64,000 nt of DNA from Terfezia claveryi (GCA_015179025.1 WHUX01000063.1:124001-188000); one strand, 5' to 3'. Counted from the first letter of the stretch, positions 12,096 to 25,193 are shown. Numbers and translations: made by a program. The notes: a model not told the origin generated them from the sequence alone.

Positions 12096-14014
12096 GCCCG
12101 GAATTGTTCTCTCACTCGTTGCAAACGTTTAAAGTTCAAAACCTCAATTGAATTCTAGTGTCAGTCCCTTTGAGGAGCCATAGTATTCTAACCAGATTGA
12201 GACTACATTTTATTTTTTGATCCATCATATCTCGATTTGGGGAAGCTAAATTTAACACCAATATTCAGCATTTCTTTTCTAAATGTTATTTACAGGTATT
12301 CAGCTTCAGGCTCAATATGAGTTTCCAAGTAATTTTGCCACATTAGATTTATGGTAATGAAACTAGTCTCGTAGTGCGACTCAAGTTGATGTGCTTGCTA
12401 GCTAGAAACAGGCATGACCCAAGGGCAGTGACGGCTTTGCACATCACACAGTGGATGCCCTCGATAAGAACAAGAAACCAATAATAGACCTATTTGTTCT
12501 CGGTTTGATGAATCCCAGGAGTTACTCAAGGACAACTAAGATATACATGACAATCTCTCGCACCTGTTAACCTAACAACACCTATATTCGTATGCAACAG
12601 GAGGGGTCGTGCAAACCAGACTACCTAATTCCTATGGTGACTGGGGTTCACTCTGTAAAATAAATCTCTACCTAGGATCTCCCGCCGGACATCAGCTGTA
12701 GATCCAGAATTTTTATTGCTTTTTCGACCCACCGCGCGAGTTCGCATTCTGAACCAGACCACCTCCACATTTCTCGTCGGCAGACTAGGTATCTGTGGGG
12801 CCGGCATGGTTAATCCCAATATCAAACAAAACTACCACACACCCCAGGAACGCATGCTTTTGTGCTTACTCCAACTTTGTAAATATAATCCTGCAAGCAT
12901 CATGTTCACCTGTACACTCGCTGGTGTATTCCCGCTGTCATGACACCAACTGACCATCAGAGTCAAGGCCTGGAATCTTAATATAACGATGTCGCAATAT
13001 ACAAGTACTTAGTTACACAACCCACCATTGAAGCGGAAAGCGCTTAGCGCGAGGTACATAAATCTTTCAGTAGTGGAACGACAGAAGGATGCAGCTACCT
13101 TATGGGGGGTGCATTGACATTCTAGTTTTATCACTTCATCCCCGAAAAGCTGCACGTATCCTAAATACGAGAAAAGTATGTATCTCATTTTCTCTGCAGG
13201 TTTCCAGTATATAAACTCCCACATATCCGATTGATTGCATATAGCGATTAAGGGACTGAGGTCTTAGTATATAAATGCAAGCAGCCTTCCGACTGGAAAA
13301 AACCTACTCCGCATCTTATTTCATCCCATCAGCTAATCTTATTTGTTTATATTGCATTGTCGATATATTATGCAATATATGTCTTCAAATAATCCCATTC
13401 CGCTGCTCACCAACAAACAGAGAAGTCTGGGGTAAGTATCTAGAATCGATGTTGCATAAAGGAATTAACGTAACGGCATGCCAGCCAGTCACACCGCTAT
13501 TTGAGACTAGTTCTCCAATAGCACAGAAACATCATGATCGCCGCCCCAATGAATACCCCCTGCCTGACAGAAAAAGAACAAGTGTCAAAGTAAAAGCATC
13601 GCTTTCCCAAGTTATGTGCAATATCAAATCCCTAAGAGTAAGCCAAAGATCCGAAAGTAAAAGGTAGATAGAAAGATCAAAAAGCTGGAGAAGAGAACCG
13701 GGTTGAAAAAAGGAAAGAGAAATAGCTTTTTTGATAGCTCCAGCAAATGTGACTCCGTGCACGGCATATTAATGTGTATCCAATCCCGCGGTTTGTTCGT
13801 ATGCATTGATGCAAATGTATGATCTGATTGATGTAGGTTCGCAGAAAGTACAATCAATATAGGAGTTGGCATAGACAAACGAACTGTCTCGAATCCGTCA
13901 TTCGATTCGGTATCAGCCCGACTGCATTTAATTTGCGTGGTTCAAATACGTTTGCCCCTTGATATGCCAAAAATAAGTTTCTCGCACAGTTATGATGTCT
14001 ATTACAATTATGTC

Positions 14015-15395
14015 TTACAAAACAAGCGTCTGAAGATTCTTCTGCAGAATCATGTCTTGAACACTATTCATGGTTATTTTGAGCAAGTTGGTATCAGTTG
14101 CATTGGTGAGATGCACATATATATCCTGCAATTACATCAATGGTTAGTTCCTGCATTTAGCTGTGAGCGAAACAACTCACTTTCGTGGGATTCCTGTTGA
14201 GTCGTCTGAAATTTTCTGCAAAGAAATCAGACGCCTGTTTGAAATTCTTTGGGTCGCCAGTATAATCTGGGAAGTATTTCCTGACTGGAGACAACGGTAA
14301 CTTTTGCTTAAATAGATCCTCCTTGTTCAAAAAAAGAATAATTGACGTTTGTAGGAACCATTGGGAGTTGCAAATGCTCTCAAACAGCATCAAGGCCTCT
14401 TGCATTTGGTTCTGTTGTCGCCGTCAGCCATGTTATAAATCATCCTCCTGCAAGGCATTCTTACAGCATCTTTATCCTCAACTAGACATTGGTCATAGCC
14501 ACTGATGGCCACTAAGAAAAGTAAAGCCGTAACATTTTCGAAACAATGGATCCACTTCTTCCGTTCCGATCGCTGTCCACCCACGTCAAACATCCGGTAG
14601 GTTAGGGCACCCAGGTCAAAAACGGTCTCAGTGATACCGGTTGTCTTGAGTCGGGAACGTAATATGTCCTGATCTGTTGGCATGTAGTGAGGTGAGAAAA
14701 GGTCGTCCAAGCACCCGAAGAAGCTAAACACATAGAGTCAGACATATCTGATTGGTGAGAGTCAACAAAGTCCCATTAACAGTGATCCTTACTATGCAAG
14801 ATTGTCGTGTAATGCGAATTCGTTGCCTCGGTGTACAGCGTCCTGAACACCACTATCCTTCCAGAGACTCCGGAAAGCTGGGAGATACTCCCTAGGAAAG
14901 AACTCTGATGTGCCCAACTCCCGTTCCATCATGATAAGTGCCACGTATTTCTGAATATATCCACATATTAGCATGTTGGTGAACCACACTAAGAACAAGC
15001 TCATGGTACCTTATTGTCCTTGTCCTCGAATTCGATGTCATAACCATCCATAGCTTCTAGGATAATCTTCAGGGATGTGAGAAGGTTCCCAAATATGATG
15101 GCTCGGTAGTCGTCACGCTCCGACTTGGAGAAACCAGAAGCATGTATAAGCTTCATCTGTTTCAAAATGGTTGACTTACCACTTTCTCCGGCACCTATAA
15201 AAGTCAGGAAACATCACGTTAGAAAGCTTGCTCTAACAGTGGCACATTATGTGTGAGTGTGTACGAGACTGAGTGTTTACCTAAGAGCAACAGCTTCACT
15301 TCCCTAGCCATCCTCTTCTCATCTGACCGTATTTGTTTGTCAATTGCCTTAGACTTCTGGGTGCCGGCATCACTGCCACTGCTTCCCATACACAT
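14015..15395 (-). CDS. heterotrimeric G-protein alpha subunit, fungal group II
   Basis: This is a GTP-binding signalling subunit of the inner plasma membrane. Six exons splice in frame from ATG at 15395 to TAA at 14017-14015, giving about 355 aa. The N-terminus [11 protein letters not shown] supports this start. The P-loop GAGESGKST spans the first splice junction. RLKTTGITE holds the catalytic Arg, then come [16 protein letters not shown] (switch II), FLNKEDLF (NKxD base recognition) and TNATDT (TCAT-like). The last exon, 14125-14015, encodes [11 protein letters not shown] and ends NLQTLVL. That tail lacks the Cys four residues from the end and resembles the group II (GNA-2/GanB-like) subfamily more than group I. 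All key residues are present, so the gene looks functional. Confidence 0.93.
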
Positions 15396-16490
15396 TGCGA
15401 GAAAGCGAGCCAGTTTGACTCTGAATTGGTTTGTTGCCGGGTGCCGCTCTGTACTCTGCAAATGGTGGGATTTTTGTGAGTATAGACTAGCTCACAGAAG
15501 TATCTGTGCTGTGGATAGGATACTCTGAGGTTTTGAGTCGGATAAGCCGTACCAGATGAGCTTTAACAGGTCCTGTCGTCTTGATGGGGACGTCTCCCGA
15601 AATGGCGGTTGTGATCACCGATAATCCGCCGGTGCGGATGCCTTGTGCTGATGACGCCGTTTGAACTATAACTATCCGTTGCTCTGCCAGTGCGCTGTTG
15701 GTGGGGAAGAGGACGGATGGAGGGAAAGGGACTGAGTGAACCCGGTCGAGCCTTAGGAGACCAAGAAGGGCGACGAGGCAACCAACTGTCAGCTTTACTT
15801 ATCTCATGTCCTGAGAAACCCGTTAATAATCATGCACCCGTTGTCATACCCAGCTGTTCGAATAGCCGATGTTCCATTTCATGAGCCGGAAGTAGAAGTC
15901 AATACGTACATGAGGACAATTATCATTCATAAAAAGTACCAATGGCAACGCAGTCAAACAATGGAGACGAACGGATTTGGAGAGGATGAGGAAGTTTCGG
16001 GGCATGGATATGGATACATGTAGGTATGGAGCACAGCCAAACCTACCGTTGGAAAGTGTATTCCGAGTCGCTTCGGCAAACTTGAGCAGGCTCCTCATTT
16101 ACAAGGACCAGGGTGGAACATTGGGATGCGATTCTGAGGCTAGACTACCCAGCCAGTCGTGCTCGCTTGGGAGCAGGATGAGTGTCAACTAGATACTACA
16201 GAGGGTTCTGCGTGCTTCCAGATTGCTGCACGCTGCAGGCACAAGGGATGCCACAGATGAGGCTGGAATATAACGAACGAGGTTTGCCATTGATTTCATG
16301 CGCATTACTTCTCGCTACTCCATTTTAGGTAGGTTGGTTCGTTACAGACTAACCCATGGTGGTTCGCTACCCCGATCGAAAATACACCCATCGAATACGG
16401 GGTGCCCGCCAGACTATGTATCGACAACCAGACTATAATACGTTAGCCCATCCTCCGACCATTGCCGGGTTTTCATCATGTGGGTCTGTA

Positions 16491-16560
16491 GTCCCCGTTT
16501 AGCTCAGTCGGTACGTACTTCTCCACCCCTTGAGCATATTTGCTATTCTCGACTCGCATC
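16491..16560 (+). other. tRNA-like fragment or SINE head
   Basis: The sequence TAGCTCAGTCGG at 16500-16511 is a canonical tRNA D-arm/pol III A-box, preceded by CCCCGTT as in a tRNA 5' acceptor strand. About 40 bases downstream, TTCTCGACTCGC weakly resembles a B-box. No cloverleaf can be completed, so this is a tRNA relic or tRNA-derived SINE rather than a functional tRNA. Confidence 0.35.
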
Positions 16561-17646
16561 ATGACCTAGTCTGATTGCTGGGGTACAACGTCAGACGGTG
16601 TCTGTTACGTCAAGTTCAATGTTCAAGTCAGCGAGTTTCCCACAGCAGCCTTCGTCATTCTGCTAATCCGTGTGATGTTCCCCTTTGCATCTCAGCCTCG
16701 GCAAACCGATACCGATTTGTCCCCTGCGCCTGAGGTCAGTGATATAAAGCCACAAGGGCGAATACCTCCCAGCTAATCCCCAGGTCGTCATGTGGGGCAT
16801 CACCTAGTGGGAAATGGGTCTGTTCTCTGCTTTAGACTTTCAAACTTGCCAACCAGATTACCTATTATTGTCAGTGTCTTCTCGGCCAGAGTAGTCTTCT
16901 CGTAATCTCATGACGTTGTGAACTGGGCTGCCTGCGCTGAAACCTATTGGTTGAATAAGTTTCTGCCAGACATCGTTGCAGACTATGTTGCGATCATGAT
17001 CCGCAGATCCCGAGGAGGGGCTACCCTATTTTCAGGTTCTTTTTGAGGTGGAAATCTACTTTTGTTGATTTACATACACTTTCTCGAAACACTACCCACT
17101 TGGATTGCGCGCTTAAGCACACAATTCGGCACGAGACTAGCAGTTCGCCTTGCATCGCATATAGATCACAGCCTTACGTCCACGTGATTGTGTCATCAGA
17201 CATAAGCACTTTCCGGTTCTAAGATCGTGCTGCCCTACATCTTACATCTCTCGTTAAGCCTCTAGGCCTGTTTTTATTGGTACCCTTCTTCAGCCCGACC
17301 CTCGAGAGTCCCAAATTGCAGTAGCAAAAACTGAGCTTGTCGAGATTCAAGGTCAGTTCTTTGCAGCTGGAATGGATTAGTACCAATGAGCTTGAGTGTT
17401 TCAACTTTCCTGAGTTTCGACCTGAAAGTATCTATATTCGAGTTAGCCTGGTTGTTCGCGTAGCAACCTCGACTTCCGGAAAAGGAATTAGAAGTTTAGA
17501 GCCTTAGTAGCCTAACTAGATACAGTTAGTAGATGCATGCCGATACACCTAGTCTCGTGCCCAGACCCTACACCCCCTCTACTCAACAGTGTACAATACC
17601 GCCAGACTACCGCACTTCATAGTCTGGCCATACCTGTGAGGGGTAG

Positions 17647-17665
17647 CGCAACCAGACTAGTCTGG
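17647..17665. repeat. palindromic copy of the dispersed motif
   Basis: Two head-to-head copies of the motif core form the palindrome CCAGACTAGTCTGG within this span, flanked by GCGC on both sides. It fits an inverted junction of two copies of the element end. Confidence 0.5.
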
Positions 17666-17697
17666 CCGGCAGCGCACTTCGGGTACTAGTTAGTGAT

Positions 17698-17786
17698 AGT
17701 CAATTAAAAACCTGAGTTTTGAAATGCAATCCTTGGCATAACTCCACTAGCCTCAATATAGCACAACTGCAAGTTTTTAATTGACT
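17698..17786. mobile_element. short inverted-repeat (MITE-like) element
   Basis: Perfect 14-bp terminal inverted repeats, AGTCAATTAAAAAC at 17698-17711 and its complement at 17773-17786, enclose 61 bp of non-coding sequence. The size fits a very small MITE; no target-site duplication is obvious. Confidence 0.4.
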
Positions 17787-18832
17787 GCTCTCAGTGTCCC
17801 GATTGACCCAAACGACAAGTATTGCCAGGAGAACTTCTTGTGATAGTCTGTAACAGCTCAAATTAACTAACAGCTCAAATTAAATGATGTATGATTCTAG
17901 AAATGAATTATTAGGCCTACTAAAGGAGCTTTGGGAAGTTCTATACAGTAATGTCAGCCGCTGCTATATACAGTAGCAGCTCGATTTGGAGAACTTGATT
18001 AGGAATTATCCAGAGTCAACATTCTTGAATTGGTTGTCGGATGGCATTATGGGGTGATGGTGCCCACCAGATATTGAGCTATTAAGCTGATTTCTACTGC
18101 TTCTAGGTCGTATCCTGCTGTTTAGGTAATTCTAGTTGAATTGTTTCACGCTGTTGAGTCATTTTGTGCTAACCATCATAACTGTAGTAAGCTGGTTACC
18201 GTATTCTGAGGTGGTAATGAGTTCTGCATTGCATAAAAGTTGTAACCGGCAGTTACTGTATATTCTTAGGGCTAATCGACACCTTGTTTAGATAGCGGTT
18301 TTCTAGCATTTGGACTGGTGGTTCACGGATTGGGTATTGAGAGAAGATGTGGATTTGTTCATATATAGAGTGCAATATGAAGGGACATTAGAAGTAAGGT
18401 ATGGAGTGACAGTTGGCAATTTATATAGAGGTATATGAGAAGTAAGGTGTGGAGTTAGCTAGAGTTGGCTATAGCATTTTACGGGTAAACAAGATATTGG
18501 TTTTAATAAAATATCTATTCTAAGGAAAATATGTATATTATCAATATTTTGGTGATATTGGAATTACGTAAAACCTAGTTATTAGATAGGTAAACATTAT
18601 GAATTGATGATTATGAACAAGAAACAAAACAAGCTCAACAAGTGACAAAAACAAAGGAAGTCCTAGCTTTTATACACACCGCTCTTCCCACTTACCCTCA
18701 ACTTTAACTTGCATTTTCCTCATCCACCACTCTTGACAAAATAAAAAGCATACGAAAAAAAGATTCTTTTAAACCTAACAGAGCAAACGACAAAATATCA
18801 AGAAATAAATTAATAGAAATGACCAAAAGCAG

Positions 18833-19504
18833 TTATCTATAAATCCCCACTACTACTTTCTCGCATCCTATACGTAATTTTTTTCTGCTTTCCCTTACAT
18901 GTACCATCAATCTGAATCTAACTCTCTCCATCAATGTCTGAAACCTCCCTCCCACAAATTCCTTCCCCCTTCCTTCACCTCCCAACACTCTTATTACCCC
19001 TTCCATCGCCAGTGCATCATCTCTTCCCTTCCTCACCCTTCGCAGCTCTATTTACCGTTTCCAACCCTTCCTCCATATCCAAGTAGGTTACTGGAATATC
19101 CGCTGCAAACTTTCTCTAGGGAGAAACTTTATAAATTCCTATATGCAAGCTCTAGGGGCATGCTCTGGATTCACAGCCCTACGCTGCCCTCTCTGCGTCC
19201 ACATTTACCTCTACCACCGCATTCACCTGCTCCCCGTCTGTCTTGATTTCCTGCAACTTCACATTTGTCCTCACAATACAGACAAAAATATCCCACCAGC
19301 CCAACCACCACCATTACAAGCTCCACCTGAGGCCAGCTTGCCTACCCAAAGAGCTTATTACCTGTCTGTAACACCACCCGCCAGAACTGGCAACTTTGGA
19401 ATTTATATTTGGAAGCCAAAGTTCGGTATATCTGTTGCAAGCGTGCCAACCGTAGTGGCCTCGTTGTCTACATTATTGGTCCGATTCTTGCTGCTTTTTG
19501 GCAT
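18833..19504 (-). pseudogene. decayed coding remnant, unknown family
   Basis: Successive minus-strand frames read like fragments of one protein but are broken by stops and frame changes. An ATG at 19504 starts MPKSSKNRTNNVDNEATTVG. Further on come KLQEIKTDGEQVNAVVEVNV, KFAADIPVTYLDMEEGLETV and EGVIRVLGGEGRGKEFVGGR. Biased, mostly charged residues and plausible splice signals (AGC|gtaggg to ctagag|AAAG near 19117) argue against chance. I do not recognise the family. It could be a pseudogene or a real gene with indel errors. Confidence 0.3.
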
Positions 19505-20043
19505 AGGGCAGAGTGGGACTAGTAGAAGGAAGCAAACGACCATATAATTCTGATATTTACTCCTTCGTGTTCGTGTCTATCAATAATATTGTAGAACTGT
19601 AATATTGGTTTAAAGAGGAAGGAAATAACCATGAATATATATAGTCAATTTACAGAGTACCGCCAGAATTTGTTGTGAAGCTCGAGTATATCTATCCAGT
19701 TTTTCTTATTCTTCCATTCCTCATACCCTCCCTTTCTGGAGGTTTGACTTAATCAATACCGACACACCACATGAAGACATCTGACATTTCTCATTCTCTT
19801 GAGATGAATTTCCCTAGGCCACGCCTAGAATTCAACGAGAGTTTGTTGGGTATACTTAGGTGGCGAGAAGTATATGACCTGAGTATAGTATGCCATTTCA
19901 TCAGGCTTAGCCCTAGGACTCGGTGGCACAGCTACTCATGGGGATGGAATCCTTTATGCCAGAAGCATATGCATATGGTTTTAATTGGTAGCGTTGAGTC
20001 TACCGAGTTACCGTATAAATCAGTTATTGGTTGGCGTTAAATC

Positions 20044-20184
20044 CCTTCCTCCACCATTAGGACTCATCTTCTATCCGCTTTGTATTGCCGGCAAAAAGAC
20101 ATCTTGTCCCCCTTCCTTCTTCTCCTCCACCATACCATAGGACTCTTCTTTTATCTGCTTTGTAGTGCCGGCAAAAAGAGTCTT
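20044..20184. repeat. 80-bp tandem duplication
   Basis: Two adjacent diverged copies with an offset of 80 bp share CTTTGTATTGCCGGCAAAAA (20079-20098) and CTTTGTAGTGCCGGCAAAAA (20159-20178), plus a common CCTCCACCA lead. The duplication lies about 170 bp upstream of the caspase-like gene. Confidence 0.6.
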
Positions 20185-20348
20185 TTGGCATCACTTAGCA
20201 ATAGGTCTTTCTTGATTAAACAGTAGGTACATCACCTTCTGAGCTTTGAACACTGAGCCTAACTAGATTTACTAGTACTTATCACCAGACTACCACCTAT
20301 TAACGAACAACGAGACCATACGATCTTGTTCTACACGCCTTGTCCTTT

Positions 20349-21836
20349 ATGCCAGCACCAAAACCCACCAGTGCCGAAGAGATGTCTTCCAGATCTGCTA
20401 CGGGGAGTGTCCGAGTGATTAGCGTATGTGGTGGAATTAATATCGAGCACGACATTTTTTTCTTTCGTGACTTCATATTGCTCTGGCAACTGTTACCTCG
20501 CCTTCAGGACGAAATGTGGCTAGTTTGCAAGGATATCAACAAACAAAAGTATAGAGCAAACCTGGCTTTACATGGGCATCCTCGTGCCGATCGGGTCGTT
20601 ATTAATACTCCGGACACTCCCCTGGACTGGGTTATCAAGACACGGAAACGAAGATTAAAATCCCGGTTCTTGCACGAGCTGAGACGTATGGCTAATTCAA
20701 CTCTCCCTAATGACCGGCTTACCATTCTAATCAGTGGTCATGGGTCAATAGAACGTGGAGGCGGGGAGGATGAGGTAGGAGGTATTGCTATAGGAACTAA
20801 ATGGAGTGGAACCTACAACTTCCTGGCACCGTCGGAGGTTTTCGAAATAATAGAGCAGGTGCAAGGGAGTACAACGGTTATTCTCAACAGCTGTTTTTCA
20901 GGCATCTGGGTGAAGTCCGCACGGGAACGAAATCTTGGTTGCGGCAGCTATCCATCTATTTCCATTATCGCTAGATGCGAGGAAGAGGGAGAGATTTTAT
21001 CGTTTCCAGACGCGGATATTCCAGGAGAGCATGAAAATCAACGGGGAGGTTATTTCATAAACAGTGTAGCCAATCAAATCTACTCCGAGTACGGAATTTT
21101 CTTCCCTAGGCCGCCAATTGCTACTGGTGTGATAGGGGAGCAGAACATATACACGAATCCATTCCCCCCCTCGAACATTCAGCTATCGGCAAGAGCAGCA
21201 AGAACCAAGACAACCACCCTCTGTAACCTAATCCGGGCAGTCCAATCAGAGCTTCGAATTATGGTCGGTGATATCAGTATTCCTCAGTTTTCTGTTGCTC
21301 CGAATCTATCTGCGCTTGAGGCCATAAGACCAAACTTGGTGTTGCGGCTGGACTCAACAGTGCCTCCTGCCTCAGGAGCTGTGGGGCAAAGTGTCCCAGG
21401 CCTGCTAGAACAACGCCATCCAAAGACCACGCACCTGGTACGGCTCTATCAATATTTACCAAACACCCCCCGAAACACTGGCGGGAACGTTCCACTTTCC
21501 GTATGTATAGGGAAGTTTTTAAGAAATATTTCTACCGCTGCCGAGCGCCGGGAACTGCGATTAGGTTTATTAGCTAGACTTGGGACTTACAATAAGGCAG
21601 TGGAATGCGCAAAACTCATGAGAATAATTGAGTTTTGGCCAGCCGAGTATCCCGGTCCGGGGGGGCTTCGTGACAAGGCTAACGAGCTCACGAAGTCCGC
21701 TAGCTGGGTGACCGCATACACACTGACTAGAGAGAGGTGGGGTACGTGCTGGCGGGTTCCCACCGTTCTCCTAGCTTGCGCCATTGTCAACTCAGGAATC
21801 CCACTTGCTCAGTTAAATAGGTTGAGAAAAGATTAG
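20349..21836 (+). CDS. caspase-like (C14/C13-type His-Cys) protein, orphan
   Basis: An intronless 495-aa gene is read from ATG at 20349, the first ATG in frame (MPAPKPTSAEEM). The N-terminal half looks like a caspase/legumain-type fold. A beta strand LTILISGHGS ends in the candidate catalytic His (about residue 131). A second strand, TTVILNSCFSGIW, ends in the candidate Cys (about residue 182) within an SCFSG motif. The spacing of about 50 residues and the GHG plus SCxSG pair are what caspase-hemoglobinase folds show. An acidic Gly-rich loop, ERGGGEDEVGG, lies between them. The C-terminal half, from about residue 260, is unrecognised. No signal peptide is seen. Proteolytic activity, partner and trigger are unknown; a metacaspase-like death role would be speculation. 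Confidence 0.6.
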   Translation: MPAPKPTSAEEMSSRSATGSVRVISVCGGINIEHDIFFFRDFILLWQLLPRLQDEMWLVCKDINKQKYRANLALHGHPRADRVVINTPDTPLDWVIKTRKRRLKSRFLHELRRMANSTLPNDRLTILISGHGSIERGGGEDEVGGIAIGTKWSGTYNFLAPSEVFEIIEQVQGSTTVILNSCFSGIWVKSARERNLGCGSYPSISIIARCEEEGEILSFPDADIPGEHENQRGGYFINSVANQIYSEYGIFFPRPPIATGVIGEQNIYTNPFPPSNIQLSARAARTKTTTLCNLIRAVQSELRIMVGDISIPQFSVAPNLSALEAIRPNLVLRLDSTVPPASGAVGQSVPGLLEQRHPKTTHLVRLYQYLPNTPRNTGGNVPLSVCIGKFLRNISTAAERRELRLGLLARLGTYNKAVECAKLMRIIEFWPAEYPGPGGLRDKANELTKSASWVTAYTLTRERWGTCWRVPTVLLACAIVNSGIPLAQLNRLRKD

Positions 21837-21879
21837 TGTACTTATGCACATGTGCCCTTGCCGAACTTGCCCTTGCAGA

Positions 21880-22012
21880 AGAATCGAGGAGATTATGAAA
21901 GAGGTGGAGGAGGTTAAATCTAGGCCTGCTTTTGCGAGAGGGGGGATGGTGATTGGTGAATCGAGGAAATTATTGAAGAGGTGGAGAAGGTTAAATCTAG
22001 GGCTGCTGCTAG
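21880..22012. repeat. 77-bp tandem duplication after the caspase-like gene
   Basis: Two copies, starting at 21881 and 21958 with an offset of 77 bp, share GAGGTTAAATCTAGG-type sequence and differ at scattered bases. Each copy can be read as an amphipathic stretch like IEEIMKEVEEVKSR. The copies lie in different frames, so coding is doubtful. Confidence 0.55.
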
Positions 22013-22728
22013 TTTGAAGTATGTAGGGGGGCTTGTGTCTAGGTATGCTGTTTGTTTGCTCTAATCACGCGGATGGTTTGAGAAATTTACAACCAATGGT
22101 ATGAGTGCTTCTAGAACCCTCAAATCTTTTGTATCATGAGTCTCAGCAAGAATTTTACAAGTTTTGCGACCCCACATCTAGGAGTACGACACCGACTTTT
22201 GGCTGCCATAACCATCTATGGTATTACTCAAATGTCTGTACTTACCAACATCTCATGCTTACAAAAAGAAGGAACGCCCTAGGTGCTCCTGTATTGTGCG
22301 CATCAGGGCGCCAGATTTTCCTGATTGATGACTATCGTGGAAAAGAATTTGCCAGCATGGAAATAAAGAGGGGGGAGGGGGATACCTTTACTACAGGTGG
22401 CTGCCTCTCATGCTTTATGGAAGAGATGTAGGTGGCAGTAGAGGTTGTCGTTGAGGATATTCATCAAATACAAGACCCAGAGCACCTTCCTTCCGGAATC
22501 GAAGAGAATATATTATGGGCAACCGAAATTACGGAGTGTTTGCTCCGCTCCGCTGCTAGGCACCATGAAAAGGAACATTTGTAATGACAACCCTGCTCCT
22601 CTGAGCTCTTATAAACAGACTTTTCCTAAGAAGTCAATGACCATATTCTCATCGATTGACAATATTAAAAATTTTAGGGGAACAGTTTTGGTCTTGCTAC
22701 TCCAGCAAGTGTATCTGAATATTGGCAA

Positions 22729-23124
22729 GTGCCGAGTGTTCATCCCTCTCAATACTGCCAACCAGATGAGGATGAAGAAGGACAGAAAGATGATAGTGTG
22801 ATGGAAAACCAAGCCCTCCTGGGAAGCAATAACTTGTGTGACGATTTAGACAAATCGAATAATCCAAAAGGGGACTCATTACTGCAACCGAGTAATGGGG
22901 CCACGTCTCCCGAGAGGATGGAGTGCCCGACTCTAGCCTTGACACAATCACAATTTGAGATGATTCAAAACTTGGATACGCTGGGCTTCTACAAGCTTCC
23001 TGTGTAGATTCACAATGATGTACAGTCCCACGGGGCGATAATTGTGAGGAGGCCATGGAAAAAAACCTGGACAGAAGGTAAAATGGCGGTTAGGGACTGG
23101 GTGGAAGAAATGTTTGTGATATAG
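22729..23124 (+). pseudogene. C-terminal remnant of DUF676-type lipase-like gene
   Basis: The frame reads LTQSQFEMIQNLDTLGFYKL, then a TAG at 23005-23007, then IHNDVQSHGAIIVRRP and MAVRDWVEEMFVI before a terminal TAG at 23122-23124. The pattern of QFEMI..LN, SHxAIIVR and a closing RDWVEEMF-type helix matches the C-terminal ends of fungal DUF676 serine-esterase-like proteins as I know them. The catalytic Ser region is not recognisable upstream, so only the tail survives. The single internal stop suggests recent loss, or a gene truncated by rearrangement. Confidence 0.45.
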
Positions 23125-23578
23125 ACAAGTTGCAGTTTACTCCGGGTGGGTAATCCTGTGAGAAGGTGGTTGTGTAGTTGCGGGGGTCCTTTATACCTTC
23201 CTTTCCAGAGTATTTGTTTTTGTAAGAACGAAGGGCTCAAAGGGAAAAATACCTAGGTATTTCGTCGTCAGCATGCAACGTATTTTCTCAGTTGGCTATA
23301 GGGATGTAGCATTCTGGGCTGGGGCATGAATGCGTCGGGCCATTCCCTTTTTATCTTGGAGAAACGAATTTTTTAGAATAGCACTCTATAAATTAAATTT
23401 GGTCAGTTGTAAATTTGACTTGCATCTACATAGGTACCGATAGAATGCCGCTAAATTACCTCACAATGCAACCAGACTAACTGCGATGAGGCATTACAAA
23501 TTAACTGGTTACTCATCAATATTGCATCTATCTCCACTTGTTTCATTCCGAAAGATTGAAAACTCGACGAGACCTATA

Positions 23579-25193
<1,615 letters not shown>

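Larger units (their letters stand above)
11451..14014. other. long intergenic region
   Basis: No gene is supportable here. The region contains two exact copies of TAGTCTGGTTGGCAC (11978-11992 and 12081-12095) and a related reverse site near 12612-12623. AT-rich sequence at about 13,600-14,000 is probably the 3' flank of the G-alpha gene. Open frames at 12625-12825, 13009-13224 and 13275-13667 lack family features. Confidence 0.5.
15396..20348. other. gene-poor region upstream of G-alpha
   Basis: The first part (to about 15.8 kb) is the pyrimidine-rich G-alpha 5' leader on the minus strand. Beyond it lie a tRNA-like fragment (16491-16560), a palindromic copy of the dispersed motif (17647-17665), an inverted-repeat element (17698-17786) and a decayed minus-strand coding remnant (18.8-19.5 kb). 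An orphan ATG frame of 89 codons at 19771-20040 has no recognisable domain. The rest shows no coding signal. Confidence 0.5.

Noticed and set aside
13275..13667. 130-codon plus-strand frame near the G-alpha 3' end
   Set aside because: Begins with an AT-rich stretch, has no domain, and overlaps the probable G-alpha 3' UTR on the other strand.
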